A stretch of DNA of 64,000 bases, taken from the NCBI GenBank assembly GCA_023432985.1, contig JAEZEQ010000065.1, positions 1-64,000 of the forward strand, given 5' to 3'. The DNA comes from Bacteroidota bacterium (GTDB lineage Bacteria > Bacteroidota > Bacteroidia > CAIKAF01). The notes below the pieces were generated by a model that was not told where the DNA came from, did no database searches, and was given only the letters and a program-made list of their open reading frames with translations. Of this stretch, positions 1 through 8,352 are shown piece by piece; within the stretch, counting starts at the first letter, position 1, and every line of letters begins with the position of its first letter. The position numbers were made by a program, and so were the translations under genes.

Positions 1-386
1 GACCCTGGATAGGGAGCTTATTGCCCATGATTTTTGCCTTATTGACTAAAGAAAGTTTATGGTATCCGATTGGTGTATTATTGGTTACCTTCCTGATACA
101 AACGGTCGAGAACAATTATCTTACGCCCAAGGTGGTGGGTTCGAATGTACAATTGAATCCCATTGTTTCCTTTATAGCATTGATAGTAGGGGGATTAATT
201 TGGGGTATAGCAGGTATGATTATTTTCATTCCGGCTTTTGGAATAGTGAAGAAGTTATTCGAACTGTCGCCCAAGACCGAAGCCTATGCCTTTTTATTGG
301 GCGAGGAGCAGGATGAAGAGGCAAGAGTGAAGAAAAGCTTGTATAAATATATGAAGAAAAAATGGGATAATAGAGTGCGGAAATAA
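1..386 (+). CDS. AI-2E family transporter / permease (PerM-like), 3' end only
   Basis: This is the C-terminal part of a polytopic inner-membrane protein; the reading frame is open to the left edge of the window, so the gene starts outside it. The visible part has hydrophobic segments around PIGVLLVTFLIQTVENN and NPIVSFIALIVGGLIWGIAG, then a basic cytoplasmic tail ending in KKWDNRVRK. The V-x-x-N-x-L-x-P-K-V-V-G and L-N-P motifs followed by a G-x-x-W-G-x-x-G helix are typical of the AI-2E/UPF0118 family, whose members export small molecules or exchange ions. The substrate cannot be told from sequence. It ends one base before tadA, suggesting co-transcription. Confidence 0.85.
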   Translation, partial: PWIGSLLPMIFALLTKESLWYPIGVLLVTFLIQTVENNYLTPKVVGSNVQLNPIVSFIALIVGGLIWGIAGMIIFIPAFGIVKKLFELSPKTEAYAFLLGEEQDEEARVKKSLYKYMKKKWDNRVRK

Positions 387-387
387 G

Positions 388-828
388 ATGGAAGAGGAGC
401 ATTTGAAATATATGAAAGATGCCTTAAATGAGGCGCATAAAGCACTAGACAGAGGTGAGGTGCCTATAGGCTGTGTGGTGGTGGCCGGGAATCGCATTAT
501 AGCCCGCGGGCATAATCTGACCGAAACCCTCAATGATGTTACCGCCCATGCCGAGATGCAGGCAATTACCGCCGCTGCCGAATTTATGGGAGGCAAATAT
601 CTGAAAGATTGCCGTATGTATGTAACCCTGGAGCCTTGTGTGATGTGTGCCGGAGCATTGAAATGGGCACAAATAGATGCCGTTTATTTTGGTGCGTACG
701 ACGAAAAAGGAGGCTATTCAAAAATAAGTGATAAAATATGGCATCCCAAAACCAAGGTCTCGGGCGGATGGATGCAGGAAGAGTGCAGAGAACTTTTGCA
801 AAACTTCTTTAAAAGTAAACGTCGTTAA
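388..828 (+). CDS. tadA: tRNA-specific adenosine deaminase TadA
   Basis: This cytoplasmic zinc enzyme converts adenosine to inosine at the wobble position (A34) of tRNA-Arg(ACG). The cytidine-deaminase fold signature is complete: H54-A-E56 supplies the first zinc ligand and the catalytic glutamate, and PCVMC supplies C84 and C87. At 146 residues the length is normal for TadA. The ATG follows the upstream permease stop by one base. Close relatives in the same family (guanine or cytosine deaminases) are possible, but the VTLEPCVMCAGAL segment and the short length favour TadA. Confidence 0.93.
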   Translation: MEEEHLKYMKDALNEAHKALDRGEVPIGCVVVAGNRIIARGHNLTETLNDVTAHAEMQAITAAAEFMGGKYLKDCRMYVTLEPCVMCAGALKWAQIDAVYFGAYDEKGGYSKISDKIWHPKTKVSGGWMQEECRELLQNFFKSKRR

Positions 829-906
829 ATGCGATGTTATAAGTTTTTCGAATAGGAGTATAAATAATAAGATTATTTACCTATTTTAGAAGCAGTAAAA
901 ATGCCA

Positions 907-914
907 TACATTTG
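907..914 (+). promoter_or_regulatory. -7 promoter element TACATTTG of the peroxidase gene
   Basis: This is an exact match to the Bacteroidota -7 consensus TAnnTTTG, 19 nt upstream of the ATG at 934. It lies inside the longer open frame that begins at 901, which argues that translation starts at 934 and not 901. No clear -33 TTG was seen at the usual spacing. Confidence 0.6.
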
Positions 915-933
915 TACTATTAATAAAAGGAAT

Positions 934-1980
934 ATGAATCGAATAATTTTCTTATCTGCCCTGTTGACTTTGAGCGCAGGAATGTTGAGTTCGTGTAAAG
1001 GAGAAAAGTTGACAGAAGAAGAGTTGTTGCATCGTCGTTACGATTTGGTATTGGAGGACAAACTGGCTATGTTCGGAGCGTTGCCCGAGGCTCCTAAAGC
1101 TTCTGCCAAATCGCGATTGGGTTATGTATTGTATTACGACAATCGTTTATCGAAAGACGGTACTCAAAGCTGTAATACCTGTCATGATATTGGGCGTTTT
1201 GGGGTCGATTTATTGCCGACTTCGCCCGGTGATTTGGGAATAAACGGGGATAGGAATTCGCCCACCGTTTTCAATGCGGCTCTGCACCATACGCAGTTTT
1301 GGGATGGTCGTGCAAAGGATGTGGAAGAGCAGGCCGGGATGCCTATATTGAATCCGGTCGAAATGAATATTCCAAACGAGATGTTTTTAATTCAGCGTTT
1401 GAAACAAATTCCGCTTTATCAGAAGATGTTTGCCGAGGCATATCCTAAAGATCCGAATCCGATCAGTTATGAAAATTTACGTAAGGCCATAGGTGCTTTC
1501 GAAAGAGAATTGGTAACGCCTTCTCGTTTCGATAAATATCTTCAGGGCGACAAATCGGCATTGAGCATAGAAGAGAAAAAAGGCTTTGTAACCTTTGTGG
1601 ATGCGGGCTGTACCACTTGTCACGCCGGTGTTTTATTGGGCGGAGATATGTTCGAAAAATTCGGAAAATTTGCACCCTATGTCGACTATACCAAGAGTCA
1701 GAAACTCGATTATGGATTATTTGCATTGAGCAAAGATTCCAATCAGTTATTCCATTTCAAAGTGCCTTCACTGCGCAATATAGAAAAGACGGGTCCCTAT
1801 TTTCATGACGGTAGTGTAGCTTCCTTGCATGATGCGGTGAAAATTATGGGCGATATACAATTAGAGGCCAAATTGAGCGATAAAGAAGTAGAAAAAATAG
1901 TACATTTCTTAGGTTCATTAACCGGAGATATAGCCAATCAGGAATATAAGAAAATGCCAAAAGAACTCAGTGCGTTATAG
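934..1980 (+). CDS. Di-haem cytochrome c peroxidase (CcpA/MauG family), lipoprotein
   Basis: This is a periplasmic di-haem enzyme that reduces hydrogen peroxide with electrons from cytochrome c or a related donor. Two CxxCH haem-binding motifs are present (C80-N-T-C-H and C226-T-T-C-H, counted from 934). Family blocks around them are also present: SPTVFNAALHHTQFWDGR and KTGPYFHDGSV. The N-terminus from ATG 934 is a lipoprotein signal (MNRIIFLSALLTLSAGMLSSC), so the protein is probably anchored at C21. An in-frame ATG at 901 would add 11 residues but overlaps the promoter element. A bidirectional terminator follows. MauG-like oxidases share this architecture, so the physiological substrate is inferred. 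Confidence 0.88.
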   Translation: MNRIIFLSALLTLSAGMLSSCKGEKLTEEELLHRRYDLVLEDKLAMFGALPEAPKASAKSRLGYVLYYDNRLSKDGTQSCNTCHDIGRFGVDLLPTSPGDLGINGDRNSPTVFNAALHHTQFWDGRAKDVEEQAGMPILNPVEMNIPNEMFLIQRLKQIPLYQKMFAEAYPKDPNPISYENLRKAIGAFERELVTPSRFDKYLQGDKSALSIEEKKGFVTFVDAGCTTCHAGVLLGGDMFEKFGKFAPYVDYTKSQKLDYGLFALSKDSNQLFHFKVPSLRNIEKTGPYFHDGSVASLHDAVKIMGDIQLEAKLSDKEVEKIVHFLGSLTGDIANQEYKKMPKELSAL

Positions 1981-1994
1981 GCAAGTACAGAGTA

Positions 1995-2036
1995 TAAAAA
2001 AAAACACGGATTTCGTTTGAGATCCGTGTTTTTTTG
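1995..2036. terminator. Bidirectional Rho-independent terminator
   Basis: A perfect 10-bp stem (AAACACGGAT at 2002-2011 with ATCCGTGTTT at 2022-2031) has A-run and T-run flanks on both sides. It serves both the peroxidase gene (+) and the polyprenyl synthase gene (-), which converge here. Confidence 0.85.
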
Positions 2037-2052
2037 TGAAATAAAATGGCGA

Positions 2053-3021
2053 TTAATAATCGCGTGTATAGATATTTTTAGCCAATTGCGTAAGCACGGC
2101 TTTTTGATTTTCGGGTAGAGAAATATTGGCTAAATTTTTCAACGCTTCATTGTAATAATGGTCGATTAATTCCACCGTTTTTTGTTTGGCACCGCTTTGC
2201 ACCATGATTTGGCGTACGGTTTCAATTTTCAGATTTTCGTCGCTTTCTGTAAGCATTTTATTGAGGGTGTTGAGTTCCTCTGCTCCGGCCAGGGCTCTGG
2301 TTTTAAGGTATAAATAGGTTTTCTTATTATTGAGAATATCTCCGCCTATTCTTTTCCCTACTTTAGCTGTTTCGCCAAAGGTATCGAGATAGTCGTCTTT
2401 CATTTGGAAAGAGAGTCCGAGATGTATACCGAAATCATACATTTCCTTTTGGTCGGCTTCAGAAGCTCCACCTATAATAGCGCCTATTTTCAGGGCACAA
2501 CCGAGGAGTACGCTGGTTTTGAATTCGATCATTTTGAGGTATTCCGCTTCGCTTACATCATTTCTTTCTTCAAAATCCATATCACTTTGTTGTCCTTCGA
2601 AGATTTCGATAGCGGTTTTATTAAACACATGAAATACTTGAGACAGCAAATGGGGTTCCACCATTGCTATGTATTTGTAGGCGTAGGCAAACATAACATC
2701 TCCGCTTAAAATACCTTTATTGAGTCCGTATAAAGTATGAACGGCAGGTTTACCGCGACGCATATCGGCATTATCCATAATATCGTCGTGGACTAGGGTG
2801 AAATTATGAAAGACCTCTACGCCGAAAGCCGGATTAAGGGCTGCTTCCACTTTATTTCCGAACATATCTGCGGCCAGTAGACATAGAAGAGGGCGTATAC
2901 GTTTTCCGCCAATGCTCATAATGTGTACTACAGGGTCGTAGAGTCCGGTTGGTTGTCCGGCAAACAATTGGGGTGGAAAGTTTTTTTCGTAGATTTCTAC
3001 TAATTCTTCTATGGAATGCAT
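2053..3021 (-). CDS. Polyprenyl (isoprenyl) diphosphate synthase
   Basis: This is a cytoplasmic all-alpha prenyltransferase that condenses isopentenyl diphosphate with an allylic diphosphate to make a trans-prenyl chain, for quinones or terpenoids. Both aspartate-rich magnesium-binding motifs are present: D79-D-I-M-D83 with the following RRG, and D209-D-Y-L-D213. The GKRIRP motif near residue 39 binds isopentenyl diphosphate. Length (322 aa) fits the family. Chain length cannot be assigned safely: farnesyl, geranylgeranyl and longer-chain enzymes look alike here, though the two-residue spacing DDxxD without an insertion favours a GGPP or longer-chain type. The gene is monocistronic on the minus strand and shares its terminator with the peroxidase gene. 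Confidence 0.9.
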   Translation of the reverse strand: MHSIEELVEIYEKNFPPQLFAGQPTGLYDPVVHIMSIGGKRIRPLLCLLAADMFGNKVEAALNPAFGVEVFHNFTLVHDDIMDNADMRRGKPAVHTLYGLNKGILSGDVMFAYAYKYIAMVEPHLLSQVFHVFNKTAIEIFEGQQSDMDFEERNDVSEAEYLKMIEFKTSVLLGCALKIGAIIGGASEADQKEMYDFGIHLGLSFQMKDDYLDTFGETAKVGKRIGGDILNNKKTYLYLKTRALAGAEELNTLNKMLTESDENLKIETVRQIMVQSGAKQKTVELIDHYYNEALKNLANISLPENQKAVLTQLAKNIYTRDY

Positions 3022-3166
3022 GCGTGTTGAAATTTAAAATTTAATCCTAAAAGGAGGGCAATGTTAGGGTTTTTTTTTGACCTAAACTTAATAATGGGAA
3101 TAAAATACGCAGAATCATATCCTTTCCTTGGTGTCGAAATCGTGCTCGAGGCTCGATAAAATATAT

Positions 3167-3174
3167 TACTTTTG
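3167..3174 (+). promoter_or_regulatory. -7 promoter element TACTTTTG of the deoxyhypusine-synthase-like gene
   Basis: This TAnnTTTG match ends 22 nt upstream of the ATG at 3197. It sits inside a longer open frame starting at 3128, so it supports the start at 3197. Confidence 0.6.
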
Positions 3175-3196
3175 CATAGAAATTAAAATTAAGATT

Positions 3197-4168
3197 ATGA
3201 AAGGTCCGATTTCACAGTTTGTACTAGAGCATTATAAGCATTTTAATGCGGCTGCTTTGGTTGATGCCGCCAAAGGATATGAGGAGCATTTGCTCGAGGA
3301 TGGTAAAATGATGATTACCCTTGCCGGTGCTATGAGTACGGCCGAATTGGGCAAATCACTTGCCGAAATGATTCGTCAGGATAAGGTACATATTATTTCG
3401 TGTACGGGTGCTAATCTGGAAGAAGATATTATGAATCTGGTAGCGCATAGCCACTACAAACGTGTGCCGAATTACAGAGATTTAAGTCCCCAAGATGAGT
3501 GGGATTTGCTCGAGAATCATTATAACCGGGTTACGGATACTTGTATTCCTGAAGAAGAGGCTTTCCGTCGACTTCAGAAACATATTCATAAAATATGGAA
3601 AGATGCCAATGATGCCGGAGAGCGTTATTTCCCGCATGAATTTATGTACAAAATGTTGTTGAGCGGTGTATTGGAACAGTATTACGAGATAGATCCCAAG
3701 AACAGTTGGATGTTGGCTGCGGCGGAGAAGAATATTCCGATTGTAGTTCCGGGCTGGGAAGACAGTACGATGGGGAATATTTTTGCCAGCTATTGCATCA
3801 AGGGCGAATTGAATGCATCGACCATGAAGAGTGGTATAGAATATATGATGTGGTTAAGCGATTGGTATATTAAAAACAGTGCCGGTAAAGGAGTAGGATT
3901 CTTCCAAATCGGTGGTGGTATAGCGGGAGATTTTCCCATTTGCGTAGTGCCAATGTTGTATCAGGATTTAGAGATGGAGAATATTCCGTTTTGGAGTTAT
4001 TTCTGTCAGATTTCGGATAGTACGACCAGTTATGGTTCCTATTCGGGAGCGGTTCCCAACGAGAAAATTACTTGGGGTAAATTGGATATAAATACGCCCA
4101 AATTCATCGTTGAGTCGGATGCTACCATAGTAGCGCCGTTGATATTCGGGTATATATTAGGTTGGTAA
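3197..4168 (+). CDS. Deoxyhypusine synthase-like protein lacking the canonical lysine
   Basis: The protein has 323 residues from ATG 3197 and belongs to the deoxyhypusine synthase fold (NAD-dependent aminobutyl transfer from spermidine). It shows the block GLxEEDIMN-like (ANLEEDIMN), a C-terminal IGGGIAGDFP block and the KITWGK block. In eukaryotic and archaeal enzymes the GGG block continues V-K-H-H, with the lysine forming the enzyme-substrate imine. Here the equivalent residue is glycine (G244). Bacteria have no eIF5A, so hypusine formation is not expected; a polyamine reaction such as homospermidine formation, or another aminopropyl/aminobutyl transfer, is more plausible. The start was chosen because the promoter element lies downstream of the alternative start at 3128 and the family N-terminus matches MKGPISQFV. 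Confidence 0.85.
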   Translation: MKGPISQFVLEHYKHFNAAALVDAAKGYEEHLLEDGKMMITLAGAMSTAELGKSLAEMIRQDKVHIISCTGANLEEDIMNLVAHSHYKRVPNYRDLSPQDEWDLLENHYNRVTDTCIPEEEAFRRLQKHIHKIWKDANDAGERYFPHEFMYKMLLSGVLEQYYEIDPKNSWMLAAAEKNIPIVVPGWEDSTMGNIFASYCIKGELNASTMKSGIEYMMWLSDWYIKNSAGKGVGFFQIGGGIAGDFPICVVPMLYQDLEMENIPFWSYFCQISDSTTSYGSYSGAVPNEKITWGKLDINTPKFIVESDATIVAPLIFGYILGW

Positions 4169-4199
4169 GAACAAATCGCAGTAGAATAAATGAGGGGGC

Positions 4200-4616
4200 T
4201 TAGGCTCCCTTTTTTTTGCTTCCGAGTTTGCCTCCCAGCCAGGCCATGGGTATATAAGCCAGGAGCAGATCGGTAACATTAAACCACATAGGGGCGGGCA
4301 AAATGGCCACCATATAAATGCCTCCGGCGAGGAAAGCTATACCGATGAGCATGGCAAGAGACATTTGATGCGCGTTGGCTATTCGGGCTGTGATGAGTGC
4401 GCCTATTAATGTGCCGAGCGCATGCGCCAAAAATGGGAATAAGAAGTGTTGCGGGCCCATGAGGGACATGGCGGCACTTAGTCCCTCCGGGGTCGATAAG
4501 TCGCTGCCGGGCGGGGGAGGGATAATATAGCTGCTGATGGCTATAATCGAACCATTGAGCATAGAACCGATAAAGAGGCCTAATAATACGGCTGCAATAG
4601 GACGTAAGATTTTCAT
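4200..4616 (-). CDS. Small four-helix membrane protein, unknown function
   Basis: This 138-residue hydrophobic protein has four predicted membrane segments: residues ~5-30, ~60-80, ~85-107 and ~113-130. It ends in a basic GGKLGSKKKGA tail. No catalytic or binding motif is evident and I do not recognise a named family. It lies convergent to the deoxyhypusine-synthase-like gene and 44 bp from the WYL regulator gene upstream on the same strand, so the two may be co-transcribed. Confidence 0.65.
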   Translation of the reverse strand: MKILRPIAAVLLGLFIGSMLNGSIIAISSYIIPPPPGSDLSTPEGLSAAMSLMGPQHFLFPFLAHALGTLIGALITARIANAHQMSLAMLIGIAFLAGGIYMVAILPAPMWFNVTDLLLAYIPMAWLGGKLGSKKKGA

Positions 4617-4660
4617 AACGGAGGAATTTAGATTAAAGGTAATGGATTTTTAAAGGAAAA

Positions 4661-5587
4661 TTAGAGAATAGATTTGACAAGTTCTTTAATTTTATTTTTA
4701 ATGAGTTTGGGCGAGCGCACTTTTACGTCGGGGATGAAGCGAAGAATATCGGCGTAGAATTCGTTATTGGGTGTGATTTCGAGGGATATGAGGACATTTT
4801 TTCCTTGTGCGGAAAGTACTTTTTGGGAGGCATGCAGAGGGTGTGCGAGGATAAAATCGCGTGCAAAACGGGATATTTCAAGTTCTATATGTTGCACATT
4901 TTCGGTGGGAGCCGGGAAGAGTCCGTACATAGATGGAGGGAAAGAGAGTTGTTGGATTTTGCGTTTGGGGTCGATGCGCAATCGGAGGGCGGAGGGCTGT
5001 TTGATGCGATCGAGGCCATAGACTTTCAGGGCATAATCTTGGTCGAGGTCCTGGGCATAGAGATACCAAATTTGTTTGTATTCTTTGAGCAGAATGGGCC
5101 AGACTTTTTTCTCTTGTTCGAGCGGATTTCCGTGTTTTTTATAGAGAAATCGCACGGGTTTTTGTTTTTGAATTAGAGAGATAAGAAATTCGAGATGTTC
5201 TATGCCTTTATTGTGTTGCGATTCGATTTGAATAATGGGGTTAAGAGGCGATTCAATTTGTATTTGGAGGAGGGTGTTTAATTTTTGGATGAGTCCGTCC
5301 GTTTCTTTAAAAGCACCATGTTTGCGGTATTTTTCGAGGGTTTGGAAAGCGAGTTGTATGGCTGTTTTTTCCTTTTTACTGAGGAGGTTAGAAGCTTGCA
5401 GGTCGGGTTTAAAGAGTAGGGTATATAATTTGTGTTCGGGTTTGGGTATATGTGCTCCGGCCTGTCTTGCTTTTTGGAGGCAACGGTAGAAAGTAGCTTC
5501 CGACATGCCTAATGTATCGCATATAGCATGCATATCGAGGCCTTGAGGGTGTTCGTGCAATAATTCGATCAATTCGTTATGTTTCAT
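4661..5587 (-). CDS. HTH / WYL-domain transcriptional regulator
   Basis: This 308-residue regulator has an N-terminal helix-turn-helix (residues ~1-55, with MHAICDTLGMSEATFYRCLQ as the recognition part). A WYL domain follows at ~145-215 (KQIWYLYAQD and the KVYGLDRIK segment), then a C-terminal WCX-like region. WYL domains sense ligands, often nucleic acids or nucleotides, and WYL regulators are frequent next to defence islands. The gene points away from the restriction island. Its start is 46 bp from the left copy of the 32-bp palindromic repeat, which lies in the divergent promoter region shared with the C10 protease gene. That makes the palindrome a candidate operator for this protein (inference). 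Confidence 0.85.
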   Translation of the reverse strand: MKHNELIELLHEHPQGLDMHAICDTLGMSEATFYRCLQKARQAGAHIPKPEHKLYTLLFKPDLQASNLLSKKEKTAIQLAFQTLEKYRKHGAFKETDGLIQKLNTLLQIQIESPLNPIIQIESQHNKGIEHLEFLISLIQKQKPVRFLYKKHGNPLEQEKKVWPILLKEYKQIWYLYAQDLDQDYALKVYGLDRIKQPSALRLRIDPKRKIQQLSFPPSMYGLFPAPTENVQHIELEISRFARDFILAHPLHASQKVLSAQGKNVLISLEITPNNEFYADILRFIPDVKVRSPKLIKNKIKELVKSIL

Positions 5588-5632
5588 AAAGGTTGATTTA
5601 GAAAATGAATATAACGAATATACAAAAATTAT

Positions 5633-5680
5633 ACTCTCACTTTTTGATAGGGAAATGAGAGTGGGGTAGTTTTACTTTGT
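5633..5680 (+). repeat. Left copy of 32-bp direct repeat with internal palindrome, plus -7-like motif
   Basis: Bases 5633-5664 are identical to 19834-19865. The unit contains inverted arms ACTCTCA and TGAGAGT, 16 bp apart, with an inner TTT/AAA pairing. After a diverged 6-bp spacer both copies also share TTTACTTTGT at the same distance (5671-5680 here), resembling a -7 promoter element. The copy lies between the divergent WYL regulator and C10 protease genes. It can be read as an operator/promoter module or as a boundary repeat of the island. Confidence 0.8.
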
Positions 5681-5757
5681 GTTTTGTAGAAATACAAGAA
5701 ATTTGTCTAAGAATGAGTATATTGAGGGCATAAATTAACCAACAAATCAGTAAGAAT

Positions 5758-8352
5758 ATGAAAAAAGAATTTTTATTTGTCGTATTGCTGGCGTTGTTCA
5801 GCGCAATGACGTATGCGAAACATGTTGATGAACTTACAGCAAAACAAGTAGGCCAATCGTTTTTAACACATTCAGCAAAAACTTTCAAAAGTTCGATTAA
5901 GCTTAACTTGGTTTATAAGACTAGTTCAGCCAATAATCCACTAAGTACAAATTTACAGCCGCATACATACTTTTATGTGTTCAATGATGGAGCCAGTGGT
6001 TTCGTGATTGTGGCTGGAGATGATAATGTTACTCCAATTTTGGGATATTCTTATGAAAGTAGTTTTGACCATCAAAATATCCCTCAAAATGTACAAAAAT
6101 GGCTTGAAGGGTATAAAAGCCAAATTCGTTATGTTATCGAGAACAATATTGTCGCTACTGAAGAAATTCAACAAGAATGGACAAGCTATGTTAGTGGTGT
6201 AGCTCCAGATATTGAAAAAGCCAGTGTCAATCCGCTGATGACAACAAAATGGAATCAATCACCTTACTATAATGCTCTTTGTCCGAGCGGAACTGTAACA
6301 GGTTGTGTAGCTACGGCTATGGCGCAAATTATGAAATACTGGAATTATCCTGTAAAAGGTTCGGGTTTTCATTCTTATAACCACCCAAACTATGGTACTC
6401 TTTCCGCAAACTTTGGTAGTACAACATATCAATGGGGTTCTATGCCTAATACCGTTAATAGCTCTAACAACGCAGTTGCTACATTAATGTATCAAGTCGG
6501 TGTAAGCGTTGATATGAATTACGGACCTGCCTCAACAGGTGGTAGTGGAGCTTTTGTTATTTCAGCACAAAGCCCTGTTCAACATTGTTCAGAATATGCT
6601 TTAAAAACTTATTTCGGTTACAAAAACACTTTGCAAGGCGTTCAAAGAAGCAACTACGGTCAAACTCAATGGTTAAATTTACTAAAAACAGAACTTAATG
6701 CAAGCAGACCTATTTTATACGCTGGTTTTGGCACGGGTGGAGGGCACGCATTTGTATGTGACGGTTACGACAACAATAATTACTTTCATTTTAATTGGGG
6801 CTGGGGAGGCTCTTATGACGGATATTTTCAAATTAACGCATTAAATCCAAGTGGAACAGGAACAGGTGGCGGTAGTGGTGGATATAATAGTGGACACCAA
6901 GCTGTAATAGGCATTGAGCCACCAACAGGAGGAGGGTCACAGGCTTATGACTTACAGTTGTATTCAAATATTAATATGCCTACTACCCAAGTTTGGTTTA
7001 CTAACGCTTTCAGTTTGAATGTGGATATCGTTAACTTTGGAGCAGGCAATTTTTCTGGTCAAATTGGAGCAGCCATTTTTGACCAAAATTTCAACTTTGT
7101 AAGTTGGATGGAAGTGAAATCAAATATGACATTAGGTTCAAATCAGCATTACACTAATGGTCTTACTTTTAATAATGCAGGGTCAGCGGCTTTTGTTCCT
7201 GGGACATATTATGTTGCTCTTTATTACAAAACAACAACAACAAATTGGACTATTATTGACAACGGGAATTATAATAATTTGAAACAATTTCAAATCATTT
7301 ATTCATCCAATATTGAAACAAATTCGGCATTTACCATAACCAACAATGGTGGCAAACTGATACAAGGTAGTTCTGCTACGGTAAATGTTGATGTGTTAAA
7401 TACCGGAAGTAGCACTTTTATTGGGCAATATCGTATCAGTCTGTCTAATTTAAATGGAACATTTGCTCAAAGCATTCAAATTCTAAACGAAAATAATGGA
7501 CTTCCTAGTGGATATCATTACACTGGAGGTAATAATTTTACAGGGAATATAACTGTTGCTCCGGGGACATATCTTATGGAAGTTGCATACAAAGCACAAG
7601 GTTCATCAAACTGGTATTATGCAGGTAGTACAAGCTATTCAAATCCAGTTTATGTAGTCGTTGAAGCACCAGGCTTATCACCTGATCAATATGAAGTGAA
7701 CAATACATTTGGAACAGCATACACATTACCGATTACTTTCTCCGGTAGTACAGCGATTAAAAACACAATTGGTTCAAATTTCCATTTAGGAACAGATAAT
7801 GATTACTACAAAATTAACCTGCCAACTGGTTATAATTATACAATAACTGCAAGAATTCGAGATTCCTATAATAGCGGAAACGGCAATACATATACTGTGG
7901 ATGCTTTGTTTTCCTATTCAAAAAATGGAGGGGTTACTTGGTCAGAAGCGTATGATGATGTTATGCCGGGGAATATTTCTCTATTAAATGGAGGAACTGT
8001 TTATTTCCGAGTGGCACCTTATTTTTCTGGAGAAACAGGAACTTATCTACTTGATATGACGATAAACAGAGCTTCAACCGTTGGCATTGATGAATTAACA
8101 GATAATTCTGAATTAATCAAAGTTTATCCAAATCCTTCAACAGATTTTGTAAATGTTGATTTAAGTAATTTTTCAGGAAAGGTAAATTTTATTAATGTAG
8201 TAGGAATTAACGGACACCAAATCAGTTCTACAAAAGTCTTGGGAGAAAAAGTTTTAAAAATTCCACTAAACGGGCTTTCTAGCGGAGTATACTTAATTCA
8301 AATATTGGCAGCGCAAGAGATGTTAACTAAGACAATAATTGTAAAGCAATGA
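5758..8352 (+). CDS. Secreted C10-family cysteine protease (streptopain-like) with T9SS tail
   Basis: This 864-residue secreted protease is built as follows: signal peptide (1-20, ending TYAKHV), a Spi/streptopain propeptide-like region (~21-150), and a C10 catalytic domain (~155-390). The catalytic cysteine is C183 (TGCVATAMAQIMKYW) and the histidine is H330 (GGGHAFVCDGYD), followed by the WGWGG signature. Beta-sandwich modules, a pre-peptidase C-terminal-like domain (~640-770, DNDYYKINL) and a C-terminal T9SS sorting domain (KVYPNPSTDFVNVDLS to the end) complete it. Relatives are interpain, PrtT and the Bfp proteases of Bacteroides. The protein is expected at the cell surface or released. 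It overlaps the next lipoprotein gene by 4 bp (ATGA). Codon use is A+T-richer than in flanking core genes. Confidence 0.93.
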   Translation: MKKEFLFVVLLALFSAMTYAKHVDELTAKQVGQSFLTHSAKTFKSSIKLNLVYKTSSANNPLSTNLQPHTYFYVFNDGASGFVIVAGDDNVTPILGYSYESSFDHQNIPQNVQKWLEGYKSQIRYVIENNIVATEEIQQEWTSYVSGVAPDIEKASVNPLMTTKWNQSPYYNALCPSGTVTGCVATAMAQIMKYWNYPVKGSGFHSYNHPNYGTLSANFGSTTYQWGSMPNTVNSSNNAVATLMYQVGVSVDMNYGPASTGGSGAFVISAQSPVQHCSEYALKTYFGYKNTLQGVQRSNYGQTQWLNLLKTELNASRPILYAGFGTGGGHAFVCDGYDNNNYFHFNWGWGGSYDGYFQINALNPSGTGTGGGSGGYNSGHQAVIGIEPPTGGGSQAYDLQLYSNINMPTTQVWFTNAFSLNVDIVNFGAGNFSGQIGAAIFDQNFNFVSWMEVKSNMTLGSNQHYTNGLTFNNAGSAAFVPGTYYVALYYKTTTTNWTIIDNGNYNNLKQFQIIYSSNIETNSAFTITNNGGKLIQGSSATVNVDVLNTGSSTFIGQYRISLSNLNGTFAQSIQILNENNGLPSGYHYTGGNNFTGNITVAPGTYLMEVAYKAQGSSNWYYAGSTSYSNPVYVVVEAPGLSPDQYEVNNTFGTAYTLPITFSGSTAIKNTIGSNFHLGTDNDYYKINLPTGYNYTITARIRDSYNSGNGNTYTVDALFSYSKNGGVTWSEAYDDVMPGNISLLNGGTVYFRVAPYFSGETGTYLLDMTINRASTVGIDELTDNSELIKVYPNPSTDFVNVDLSNFSGKVNFINVVGINGHQISSTKVLGEKVLKIPLNGLSSGVYLIQILAAQEMLTKTIIVKQ

